This document shows, one piece after another, positions 1 through 6,543 of a stretch of DNA of 28,437 nucleotides. This DNA comes from Anaerolineaceae bacterium. Lineage in GTDB: Bacteria; Chloroflexota; Anaerolineae; Anaerolineales; Anaerolineaceae. The position numbers were made by a program, and so were the translations under genes. Where the stretch lies: positions 1 through 28,437 of the forward strand of contig JACZIY010000273.1 in the NCBI GenBank assembly GCA_014860845.1, written 5' to 3'. Every line of letters starts with the position of its first letter. The first letter of the stretch is position 1. Below the pieces are notes generated by a model that had not been told where the DNA came from, ran no database searches, and worked only from the letters and a program-made list of their open reading frames with translations.

Positions 1-529
1 CTTCCTCAGCGCTTGCAGTAAGTTCATTGATAAAAAGACTTGTAGAGCTTCTTACAGGCGATTGAGAATTTTTATAATCTTGAACTGGATTGATAATTCC
101 TTCATTTTCATAATTTATTACACGTAAAATTTCATTTGAAAGAGATCTAATTGTTTCATCAATTTTTAAATTTACTTCCGGATTTTGATATGATAGTACA
201 CGAAATGGAGCAATATCAAATGGAACTTTATCCAAATTCTCAATATCACAAATCATTATAGTTTTACTACCATTAGAATGAGCAACTCCTAATTCATAAA
301 AAACATTTGGATTAAACGATGATATGTCAGCAATAATGACATTTGCTTCAAAAATTTTCTCGAGCATTTGCTGATGTATATGTCCTTGAGAATCTTCATC
401 CGCTCTCTTGCATTTAATTTCACACAATTCTACAGCAGGTTTTATGATTCTTTGATAAACAGGATCATATTTCTTTGCGAAAGGCATTATTACAAATGCA
501 TACTGATTTTCTTTAGGTTGTGAGTTCAT
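1..529 (-). CDS. TIR-like / nucleoside 2-deoxyribosyltransferase-like protein (3' end cut by window edge)
   Basis: The frame is open from an ATG at 529 to the window edge, giving 176 codons with no stop, so the C-terminus is missing. The N-terminal ~115 residues carry the signature of the Rossmann-like family shared by nucleoside 2-deoxyribosyltransferases and TIR-like domains: a first strand AFVIMPF (11-17), then IIADIS (65-70) and NPNVFYELGVAHS (73-85). Glu79 sits where these enzymes place the catalytic Glu that attacks an N-glycosidic bond. The remaining ~60 visible residues are Ser/Asn-rich and may lead into a second domain. No clear Shine-Dalgarno is seen; the leader is almost pure A/T. 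In known families such domains hydrolyse nucleotides or NAD, sometimes in antiphage defence. That role is only possible here, because no partner gene is visible. Confidence 0.75.
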   Translation of the reverse strand, partial: MNSQPKENQYAFVIMPFAKKYDPVYQRIIKPAVELCEIKCKRADEDSQGHIHQQMLEKIFEANVIIADISSFNPNVFYELGVAHSNGSKTIMICDIENLDKVPFDIAPFRVLSYQNPEVNLKIDETIRSLSNEILRVINYENEGIINPVQDYKNSQSPVRSSTSLFINELTASAEE

Positions 530-580
530 AATTTATATTCGAATAAATACATTCCCGAAATTAATCAATCTGTTACTTTC

Positions 581-586
581 ATTATA
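581..586 (-). promoter_or_regulatory. Possible -10 box for the TIR-like gene
   Basis: On the minus strand TATAAT lies about 50 nt before the ATG at 529. No good -35 hexamer is seen at 16-18 nt upstream, where there is only a T-rich run. This is weak support on its own, because the whole intergenic stretch is very A/T-rich. Confidence 0.25.
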
Positions 587-679
587 CATATTGAATTTAT
601 AACAAAAAAAATCGATCGGTCTTTCTTATAACAAAAACACGGATCAGAATTTGATATGAATTATTTATTTATTTAAATA

Positions 680-1564
680 TTACCGTAAATTCAGTTCCTT
701 AAGCACCTTCTTTACATGGAATTCATCTTCAGGCTTATTAACATTTCCAAACAGCTCCCAAGTTTCCATATGAGTCACAGACTCTTCATGTTCCAATACA
801 GTTTTTGGTCCTAATGTCTCCAATTCCAGAAACTTGTCATTACAATAACACTCACTCGAACTACCCATATCATAATAATCGGATCCATCTGAAAATGGAG
901 CTCGCTTGACAAATAAACATTCATCCAGCCAATAAGCCAACCACCCTGTGGAATTTGGGAAACCAATCTTAAAAGGTGAATTTACTTTTGCATTCAATAA
1001 AATATAATCATTGCCCCACTGGACATTGGGATTATTCATATCCGTATAAGGCCAGATAACTAACGAACGATTGGGGAGCAACCCAGAATCCATTCTGTTT
1101 TGCGGTAAAATCGCCACTCCACCGGTCCGAAATTGAGTAATTGCCCAGGGCGCGCATTCCAGAGGCGTATTGCCACAATTCTTAAGAACATGCTCAACTG
1201 AAACAATTGCTTGATCCGTATCCAGTTTTAAACGAATTGTTTTCTTAATCCCAGAATTCATTTCTATATCTTTCATGATCAAAACGGAATCACCATCTTC
1301 AACAATCTTCACAGGTTGATCATCATATTCATAGGTCAGCGGTACATGCTCCGGGGCCATCCACAAACGATGTCCACCATAAAAATGATAGGGCTGACCA
1401 TCTGGCATTTGAGTTGTGAAATCAGGTAACTCTGCGAGAAGATTTGGGCTTCCGTGAAAATTTAGTGCCAGTATTCGAGGACCAATAGAACGCGAAATAA
1501 TGAGTTGGATTTTGTCATTTTCTAAAACGACACATTCCTGATTTTGAAAGTTGATATTTTGCAT
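680..1564 (-). CDS. DUF4380-like protein, aldose-1-epimerase (galactose mutarotase) fold
   Basis: A soluble 294-residue protein without signal peptide. The pattern fits the galactose-mutarotase-like beta-sandwich family annotated as DUF4380. It opens with strands ending in IGPRILALNFHG (27-38), then YGGHRLWMAPEH (62-73), APWAITQFRTGG (138-149), and late ECYCNDKFLELETLGP. His65, Arg66 and Glu72 are typical carbohydrate-contact positions in this fold. The ATG is preceded by AGGG with 6-nt spacing, supporting this start. It lies alone downstream of msrA with a hairpin between them. The real substrate is unknown; family members are thought to bind or epimerise sugars. I am confident of the fold and not of an enzymatic activity. 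Confidence 0.7.
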   Translation of the reverse strand: MQNINFQNQECVVLENDKIQLIISRSIGPRILALNFHGSPNLLAELPDFTTQMPDGQPYHFYGGHRLWMAPEHVPLTYEYDDQPVKIVEDGDSVLIMKDIEMNSGIKKTIRLKLDTDQAIVSVEHVLKNCGNTPLECAPWAITQFRTGGVAILPQNRMDSGLLPNRSLVIWPYTDMNNPNVQWGNDYILLNAKVNSPFKIGFPNSTGWLAYWLDECLFVKRAPFSDGSDYYDMGSSSECYCNDKFLELETLGPKTVLEHEESVTHMETWELFGNVNKPEDEFHVKKVLKELNLR

Positions 1565-1653
1565 AAAAATCCCTGGAATCGAACTAGAAATTAATAATCG
1601 CCATTATATCATTGGAGCATTGATAATAATCTGAAAGACAATTTAATTCTTGG

Positions 1654-1683
1654 AATAACCTGAAGCGTAAATTTCAGGTTATT
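1654..1683 (-). terminator. Hairpin between msrA and the DUF4380 gene
   Basis: A perfect 11-bp inverted repeat, AATAACCTGAA and TTCAGGTTATT, with an 8-nt loop (1665-1672). It lies 57 nt past the msrA stop on the minus strand. The lower stem is A/U-rich and the run after the hairpin on the minus strand is not a strong U tract, so it may be a weak terminator or an RNA stabiliser. Confidence 0.5.
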
Positions 1684-1739
1684 TCCTACAGGATTCTTTT
1701 CTATGCTTGTTGAATAATCTAAGTCCAGTTTGATTTATT

Positions 1740-2282
1740 TTATTTCTTCAATTGCTCAGAAAACTTTTCTTTAAATTTTTTCAACTTGGGATTGATCACC
1801 ACCTGACAATATCCCGCCCATGGGTTTTTCTCATAATAGTTCTGGTGATAATCTTCAGCGGGATAAAAATCTGTTAATACCTCAATTTGGGTTACGATTT
1901 TACTTCGCCATAAGCTGGATTGGTCAATTTTTTCGACAATTTCATTTACAAGAACTTTCTCTGCTTCATCATTGACCAGAATAATCGACCGATATTGAGT
2001 GCCCACATCTGCTCCCTGACGATTCAATGTGGTGGGATCATGCACCTGAAAGAAGACATCCAGTAACCCGTTCAAAGAAATCACTTCAGGATCATAGGTA
2101 ACTTCGACAACTTCAGCATGACCCGTTCTACCGTCACATACTTGCTCATAAGTGGGTAATTTTACACTTCCACCAGCATATCCAACAACCACATCTTCGA
2201 CTCCGGTTAGATTTTTATAAATGGGATCCAGACACCAAAAGCATCCACCACCTAAGACAATTTTTTTAAATTTTTCATTCAT
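1740..2282 (-). CDS. msrA: Peptide methionine-(S)-S-oxide reductase MsrA
   Basis: Reduces methionine-S-sulfoxide in proteins and free methionine, using thioredoxin as electron donor; cytoplasmic repair enzyme. The hallmark GGCFWC motif is at residues 12-17 with nucleophile Cys14. Family blocks follow: VVGYAGG, the GRTGHAEVV block, FFQVHDPTTLNRQGADVGTQYRS-type sequence, and AEDYHQNYYEKNP near the end. At 180 residues it is a normal stand-alone MsrA, with no MsrB fusion. I start it at the ATG at 2282, because AAAGGA lies 7 nt upstream; the in-frame ATG at 2303 has no ribosome-binding site. It is separated from the serine operon by a terminator, so it probably has its own promoter in the A/T-rich gap. 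Confidence 0.95.
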   Translation of the reverse strand: MNEKFKKIVLGGGCFWCLDPIYKNLTGVEDVVVGYAGGSVKLPTYEQVCDGRTGHAEVVEVTYDPEVISLNGLLDVFFQVHDPTTLNRQGADVGTQYRSIILVNDEAEKVLVNEIVEKIDQSSLWRSKIVTQIEVLTDFYPAEDYHQNYYEKNPWAGYCQVVINPKLKKFKEKFSEQLKK

Positions 2283-2361
2283 ACCATTTTCCTTTATTAC
2301 CATTAATATGTATCAATATAAAGAAAATCTCTGCAAAGGTCAAAAATTAGCATAACCTGTT

Positions 2362-2391
2362 AAAAAAAGAAAACCGGCAAAAAACCGGTTT
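2362..2391 (-). terminator. Rho-independent terminator of the serC-serA operon
   Basis: Read on the minus strand there is a 7-bp stem, AAACCGG and CCGGTTT, with a 7-nt loop, followed directly by TCTTTTTTT. It starts 23 nt after the stop of the dehydrogenase gene. This is a standard intrinsic terminator and separates the serine genes from msrA. Confidence 0.85.
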
Positions 2392-2414
2392 CCAATCTAT
2401 GGGATCTTAACAAA

Positions 2415-3347
2415 CTATTTATTGACCTGGAATCTTATATCACCTTTTTCAAAGTAATCAATGATCTGGCGGATGGCTGCTAATCCAGCATTTATGTTGG
2501 CTTCTTCCGTTTGTGCCCCCATTTTCTTCGGTGTGAAATAAAAGCGTCCCGCAAATTTTTCTTTAATTTCAGCTGCACAACCAGGTTCAACGTCCGATAT
2601 ATATTCAAAATCAGGTCTTTCAGAGAAAACTTTTAATAAATCTGCTTCATTCACCACTTCTTTACGGGCAGTGTTAACCAAAGCTGCAGGTTTCGGCATG
2701 CGTGAAAGAAGTGCATAATTGATGGAGTTTTTGGTTTCTGAGTTGGCAGGAATGTGTAATGATACATAATGTGATTTCTCATACAACTCTTCGACAGATC
2801 CTACCCAATGTACTCCATCAGATTCAATGATCTCTCTCGAAATGTAAGGATCGAAGGCGTAGATTTCCATACCAAATCCTTTCGCTATGGATGCAACACA
2901 TTTTCCCACATTTCCATAAGCATGCAATCCAAGGGTTTTTCCTTTCAGTTCCGAACCAGATTTGCCAGTGAATTGCTTGCGTGCCTGATAAATCATCATT
3001 CCAATGGCTAATTCTGCAACGGCATTCGAGTTTTGTCCTGGTGTGTTCATCGCCACAACTTGATGGGCGGTTGCAGCGGAAAGATCGATGTTGTCGTAAC
3101 CAGCACCAGCTCGTACAACAATTTTTAATTGTTTAGCAGCCTCCAGCACTTCTGCATCCACGATGTCACTCCTTATGATCATAGCATCCGCATCAGAAAC
3201 TGCTTTTAAGAGATCTGATTTTTCAGTATATTTCTCCAAAAGAACGATCTGGTAACCAGCTTTATCAGCTATTTCTTTTATTTGCCCTACAGCTTCAGTT
3301 GCAAAAGGTTTTTCGGTTGCCAATAATACTTTCTTCATCATTTCCAT
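2415..3347 (-). CDS. serA: D-3-phosphoglycerate dehydrogenase, short form without ACT domain
   Basis: Member of the D-2-hydroxyacid dehydrogenase family. It is expected to oxidise 3-phosphoglycerate to 3-phosphohydroxypyruvate, the substrate of SerC encoded just upstream (19-nt gap). At 310 residues it has only the substrate- and NAD-binding domains and no C-terminal serine-sensing ACT domain, so feedback by serine through ACT is not expected. Conserved parts include VRAGAGYDNID (78-88), Arg228 in NTARKEVVNE and Glu254 in SDVEPG. Two positions differ from the textbook enzyme: the first Gly of the GxGxxG loop is Ala143, and the TPHxG catalytic-His motif reads TPKKMGA (272-278). As I recall, these variants are usual in Bacteroidota SerA. 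The pairing with serC makes serA the best call. Start choice among the close Met codons (1, 3, 4) is uncertain. Confidence 0.85.
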   Translation of the reverse strand: MEMMKKVLLATEKPFATEAVGQIKEIADKAGYQIVLLEKYTEKSDLLKAVSDADAMIIRSDIVDAEVLEAAKQLKIVVRAGAGYDNIDLSAATAHQVVAMNTPGQNSNAVAELAIGMMIYQARKQFTGKSGSELKGKTLGLHAYGNVGKCVASIAKGFGMEIYAFDPYISREIIESDGVHWVGSVEELYEKSHYVSLHIPANSETKNSINYALLSRMPKPAALVNTARKEVVNEADLLKVFSERPDFEYISDVEPGCAAEIKEKFAGRFYFTPKKMGAQTEEANINAGLAAIRQIIDYFEKGDIRFQVNK

Positions 3348-3366
3348 CCAGTCTTTTTTTTATTAA

Positions 3367-4437
3367 TTAATGTAACTTTTCAAATTCTTGCATGCTACTT
3401 ACCAATGCCTGCACACTTTCAATGGGCATGGCATTATACAAAGATGCGCGGAATCCGCCTACATCGCGATGCCCCTTGATGCCAACCATCCCTTTTTCAC
3501 CAGAGAATGTCTGGAAATCTTTTTCAAGTTCTTTATATTCTTCTTTCATCACAAAACAAACGTTCATTAATGATCGGTCTTTTTCGTCTGGCACGGTTGT
3601 AATGAAAAGTTTATTACGATCAATTTCATCGTAAAGCATTTTGGCTTTTTCTTGATTGATCTTCTCGATAGCCTTTAAACCGCCAAGATCCTTCAACCAT
3701 TTCAACGTCTGTAAGGCTGTAAAGATGGCAAAAACAGGTGGAGTGTTAAACATCGAGCTACTTTTGATATGAGTTCGATAATCAACCATGGTTGGAAGTG
3801 GGCGGCTAACTTTACCTAATAATTCTTCTTTTACAATTACAAATGTCAGACCAGCAGGAGCCAGGTTCTTTTGGGCACCACCATAGATTAATCCATACTT
3901 AGACACATCCATGGGACGACTGAAGATATCTGATGACATATCTGCGACTAATGGAACTGGGGAAACCAGATCTTCTTTGATTTCAGTGCCATAAATGGTG
4001 TTGTTGGTGGTGATGTGGAAATAATCAACATCTATCGGAATATTGTATCCACGCGGAATATAGGTGAAGTTCTTATCTTCTGAAGAACCAACGACCACAA
4101 CTTCACCAAATAATTTCGCTTCTTTGGTTGCCTTTTTTGCCCAGCTTCCAGTTACCAGGTAGGCTGCCTTTGTCTCCATAAGGTTGTAAGGTATAGTAAA
4201 GAACTGAGTACTGGCACCACCACCCAGGAATAAGACCTTATAGCTTTCTGGAATATCAAGCAATTCTTTAAATAATGCCATCGCTTCTTCATTAATGGCA
4301 TCCACTTCTTTACTGCGATGAGACACTTCCAACAGTGATAAGCCGGTTCCAGCGAAATTCATAACAGCTTCGGCTGTTTTTTCAATTGCGATTTGAGGTA
4401 AGATGGACGGGCCTGCATTAAAATTATGTTTTTTCAT
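3367..4437 (-). CDS. serC: Phosphoserine aminotransferase SerC
   Basis: PLP-dependent class V aminotransferase converting 3-phosphohydroxypyruvate and glutamate to phosphoserine and 2-oxoglutarate; it may also serve pyridoxal phosphate synthesis. Seen: the N-terminus [24 protein letters not shown] (30-42), [10 protein letters not shown] (70-79), and the PLP-binding Lys190 in [12 protein letters not shown]. Length is 356 residues, normal for the family. I place the start at 4437, where AAGGA lies about 9 nt upstream; a longer in-frame extension to 4521 adds 28 residues unlike any SerC and runs through the promoter. It is first in a two-gene operon with the dehydrogenase. The sequence style is close to Bacteroidota SerC, as is the partner's. 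Confidence 0.95.
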   Translation of the reverse strand: MKKHNFNAGPSILPQIAIEKTAEAVMNFAGTGLSLLEVSHRSKEVDAINEEAMALFKELLDIPESYKVLFLGGGASTQFFTIPYNLMETKAAYLVTGSWAKKATKEAKLFGEVVVVGSSEDKNFTYIPRGYNIPIDVDYFHITTNNTIYGTEIKEDLVSPVPLVADMSSDIFSRPMDVSKYGLIYGGAQKNLAPAGLTFVIVKEELLGKVSRPLPTMVDYRTHIKSSSMFNTPPVFAIFTALQTLKWLKDLGGLKAIEKINQEKAKMLYDEIDRNKLFITTVPDEKDRSLMNVCFVMKEEYKELEKDFQTFSGEKGMVGIKGHRDVGGFRASLYNAMPIESVQALVSSMQEFEKLH

Positions 4438-4485
4438 TTTCTTTTCCTTTTTTATTATCTGAATTTCATTTTCCTTGATATGCAT

Positions 4486-4491
4486 ATTATA
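4486..4491 (-). promoter_or_regulatory. Putative -10 box of the serC-serA promoter
   Basis: A perfect TATAAT on the minus strand about 50 nt before the serC ATG. A TTGTCA lies upstream but 24 nt away, too far for a normal sigma-70 spacing, so the -35 is unclear. Confidence 0.4.
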
Positions 4492-4579
4492 GGAAAAAGA
4501 ATGGTAAGTTACATTTGACAAACATCCGTAATTTCAAGTATTTCTCTCTTCAGATTATGAAATACGAAGAATTTGAAGA

Positions 4580-5059
4580 TCAACTATGCGTTGTTCCATC
4601 GGGCATAATCGTGCCAAACAATGATTTGGCCCGTAGGATCTTATGGTCTGGAACATTGGAACCGGTTAAATCAGCATCGGTGAGATTCGCATTGGTAAGA
4701 TCAACACCTCCTAAATTTGCTTCTATCAAATTAGAGCCTGTTAAATCGGCTTCCATCATGTCTGCTTCTGCCAAATTTGCTTCCCGTAAATCAGCACCAC
4801 GCAGGTTCGCGCCCCGCAGTGTTGCTTTTCTTAAATCAACCCCGATGAGATTGGCGTTTTCAAAATTGCAGCCCCCCAATTTCGCTTCCGATAAATTCGC
4901 CCCCCGCAAATCAGCCCCACTAAAATTTGCATTGGATAATGTGGATAATGAGAGATTTACACCTCTCAAATCAGCATCACTCAAATCAATATAACTTAAC
5001 CACAATGGTTTTTCTTGATTAAGCAACATGTAAATTTCATAACGTGAAAATTCAGACAT
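4580..5059 (-). CDS. Pentapeptide-repeat protein
   Basis: After a ~24-residue lead, the protein is built from about 22 tandem A(D/N)LxG-type pentapeptides (for example LSDADLRGVNL, ADLRGANL, ADLREANLAEADM), ending in a non-repeat tail near IMPDGTTHS. Such repeats fold into a right-handed quadrilateral beta-helix. There is no signal peptide, so it is likely cytoplasmic. Some relatives (Qnr, MfpA) mimic DNA and protect gyrase, but most have no known role and nothing here selects one. The ATG at 5059 has AAAGGTG just upstream; a GTG at 5065 is possible but less well spaced. It is 142 nt upstream of serC and probably a separate unit. Confidence 0.9.
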   Translation of the reverse strand: MSEFSRYEIYMLLNQEKPLWLSYIDLSDADLRGVNLSLSTLSNANFSGADLRGANLSEAKLGGCNFENANLIGVDLRKATLRGANLRGADLREANLAEADMMEADLTGSNLIEANLGGVDLTNANLTDADLTGSNVPDHKILRAKSLFGTIMPDGTTHS

Positions 5060-5081
5060 AGTCACCTTTCGCAGAGTGAGT

Positions 5082-5111
5082 AGATTAATTTTAAACCAAT
5101 ATGAGTGTCAA
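5082..5111 (-). promoter_or_regulatory. Putative promoter of the pentapeptide-repeat gene
   Basis: On the minus strand a consensus -35 TTGACA (5106-5111) is followed after 18 nt by TAATCT (5082-5087), a weak -10. The start codon lies about 22 nt further down. Confidence 0.4.
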
Positions 5112-5207
5112 TTTCCGATCAGAGCATGAAATTTTGTAGAATGATCCTGCTTCAATTGTATTACATTTTCCCTTATTTAGATCAGCTGATTTCTATGATG
5201 AAGCTAG

Positions 5208-5235
5208 AAAAGACCCATCTGTCGGTGATGGGTCT
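5208..5235 (-). terminator. Intrinsic terminator of the SUMF1-domain gene
   Basis: A perfect 9-bp stem, AGACCCATC and GATGGGTCT, with a 7-nt loop (5220-5226). On the minus strand it is followed by a short U run (TTTTCT) and begins 20 nt past the stop of the SUMF1 gene. No T run follows on the plus strand, so it acts for the minus-strand gene. Confidence 0.8.
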
Positions 5236-5254
5236 CTATTATTTGAATTATTAA

Positions 5255-6271
5255 TTAATCTGTCGAAGCACAACGAAATCCTAGATTCTCGTACCAATAT
5301 TTAGGCACAGATTTATATCGCAAAGTAGAACGAATCCACCAGGTTCCATTGCTCCAAGGGCCACCACGCCAGATGTATTGATATCCATCCTTTGCTTCAC
5401 GACCATCATCTGGGTCATAAGGATAGGGTTGTGGAATGGAACGCGTCCATTCCCAAACATTTCCTGCCATATCCATTACACCATAAGGGCTGGCACCATC
5501 GGGATAACTACCAACCGGAGCAGTATCTGCAAATCCATCATCAAAAGCTGGATTTGCATGTTCCCTTGTACAATTTACATCACAAAAATTTGCCTTATCT
5601 TCAGTTATAGGGTCATTTCCCCATGGATATCTACGTCCATCTGTCCCTCTTGCGGCTTTTTCCCATTCTGCTTCGGAGGGTAATTTCCCACCGGCCCACT
5701 CACAATAAGCATTTACCTGCCACCAATCTACCATTATTACTGGGTAGTTATCAAATTCTGGATTTCCATAATATTCCTGGCGTGTATTTGAAAAGTTTAC
5801 CCAGGGTGCTGTGCAAGCCCCATCTGCTACACATAATGCATAACGCCCATTGGTCACTTCATATTTATCAATCCAATATCCATCCAGATAAACAGTATGC
5901 ATGGGTACCTCTGGATATGCGACACCATTATTCAAAGTGTGTTGCGCATCGGTATCTTGTGTACCCATAATAAATTCACCTGCAGGAATAAAAATCTGTT
6001 CGGCCTGATCTTTTTCAGAAATTCTAAAATTGGGTTCACCAGCTTCTGTTGGAACCAAAGTAGGTTCCGATGTAGGAGTTGGGGGAATGGAGGTTTCAGT
6101 TGGAATTAGTGTCGGCATTGTGGTTGGTTCTAAAATTTCTTCTATTGTAGGTTCACTGGTGCTAGTCAGTTGCTGAGTTGGTTCAGCAGATAAAATAGAA
6201 GAACTACATGCGCTTAAAATCATTGATAATAGCAATAAATAAAACATCAAGGATTTAATTGAATTTTTCAT
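5255..6271 (-). CDS. SUMF1 / formylglycine-generating-enzyme-fold lipoprotein
   Basis: A 339-residue predicted lipoprotein. The signal peptide ends in a lipobox LSAC with Cys22. A Thr/Pro/Glu-rich spacer follows (about 30-80), then a SUMF1/FGE-sulfatase domain of ~240 residues: IFIPAGEFIMGT, DGYWIDKYEVTNGRY, LPSEAEWEKAARG, YPWGN, GVMDMAGNVWEWT, WRGGPW and the terminal ENLGFRCAS. True formylglycine-generating enzymes have two active-site Cys after the RGGSW motif. Here that stretch reads WSNGTWWIRSTLRY and has none, so sulfatase activation is unlikely. Variants of this fold can serve as binding or other catalytic domains. Start at 6271 is chosen for AAGGAG 7 nt upstream; a 31-residue extension to 6364 would hide the signal peptide. 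It is divergent from the transglycosylase-like gene. Confidence 0.9.
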   Translation of the reverse strand: MKNSIKSLMFYLLLLSMILSACSSSILSAEPTQQLTSTSEPTIEEILEPTTMPTLIPTETSIPPTPTSEPTLVPTEAGEPNFRISEKDQAEQIFIPAGEFIMGTQDTDAQHTLNNGVAYPEVPMHTVYLDGYWIDKYEVTNGRYALCVADGACTAPWVNFSNTRQEYYGNPEFDNYPVIMVDWWQVNAYCEWAGGKLPSEAEWEKAARGTDGRRYPWGNDPITEDKANFCDVNCTREHANPAFDDGFADTAPVGSYPDGASPYGVMDMAGNVWEWTRSIPQPYPYDPDDGREAKDGYQYIWRGGPWSNGTWWIRSTLRYKSVPKYWYENLGFRCASTD

Positions 6272-6461
6272 AGGTAAGCTCCTTAATGAAGGTTGGTCAT
6301 TTTTAAATTCGATAACATCCAGCCTGGTATAAACAATACAAATTTTACTACCAAATTTAATCAATGCATGATGATGAAATTTTTATTTTGTTATGTATAA
6401 TAAATGGTATTGGTTCATCTACATCTTCATTCATTTTTCCAAATTTCGTTTGAAATCTATG

Positions 6462-6490
6462 ATGACTTTTTTCACAAAAAGGGATATAAT
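6462..6490 (+). promoter_or_regulatory. Putative promoter of the transglycosylase-like / sortase-like pair
   Basis: ATGACT (6462-6467, four of six matches to the -35 consensus), a 17-nt spacer, and a perfect TATAAT (6485-6490). The start codon follows about 54 nt later. It sits in the 272-nt divergent region between this gene and the SUMF1 lipoprotein gene; I did not find an equally convincing promoter for the opposite direction. Confidence 0.55.
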
Positions 6491-6543
6491 GTTTGAATTC
6501 AGGGCTTTTATTCCTATTTAAATTATTGGGTGGTTGTTATTTG

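Noticed and set aside
600..625. A terminator for the DUF4380 gene at the CGATCGATTTTTTTT segment (minus strand).
   Set aside because: Only a very short self-complementary CGATCG precedes the T run; no stable stem can be formed.
4580..4990. Short tandem DNA similarity that could look like a CRISPR or satellite.
   Set aside because: The units are 15 nt, imperfect, contiguous and in frame with A(D/N)LxG peptides, so they are coding repeats without spacers.
4515..4994. A plus-strand 159-codon frame with repeated KSAS/KFAS units.
   Set aside because: It is the antisense shadow of the pentapeptide repeats; the repeated DNA keeps several frames open. The minus-strand frame has family motifs and a ribosome-binding site.
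5378..6109. Several plus-strand frames (60-115 codons) opposite the SUMF1 gene.
   Set aside because: No ribosome-binding sites and no recognisable motif; the minus strand holds a full lipoprotein with the SUMF1 signature.
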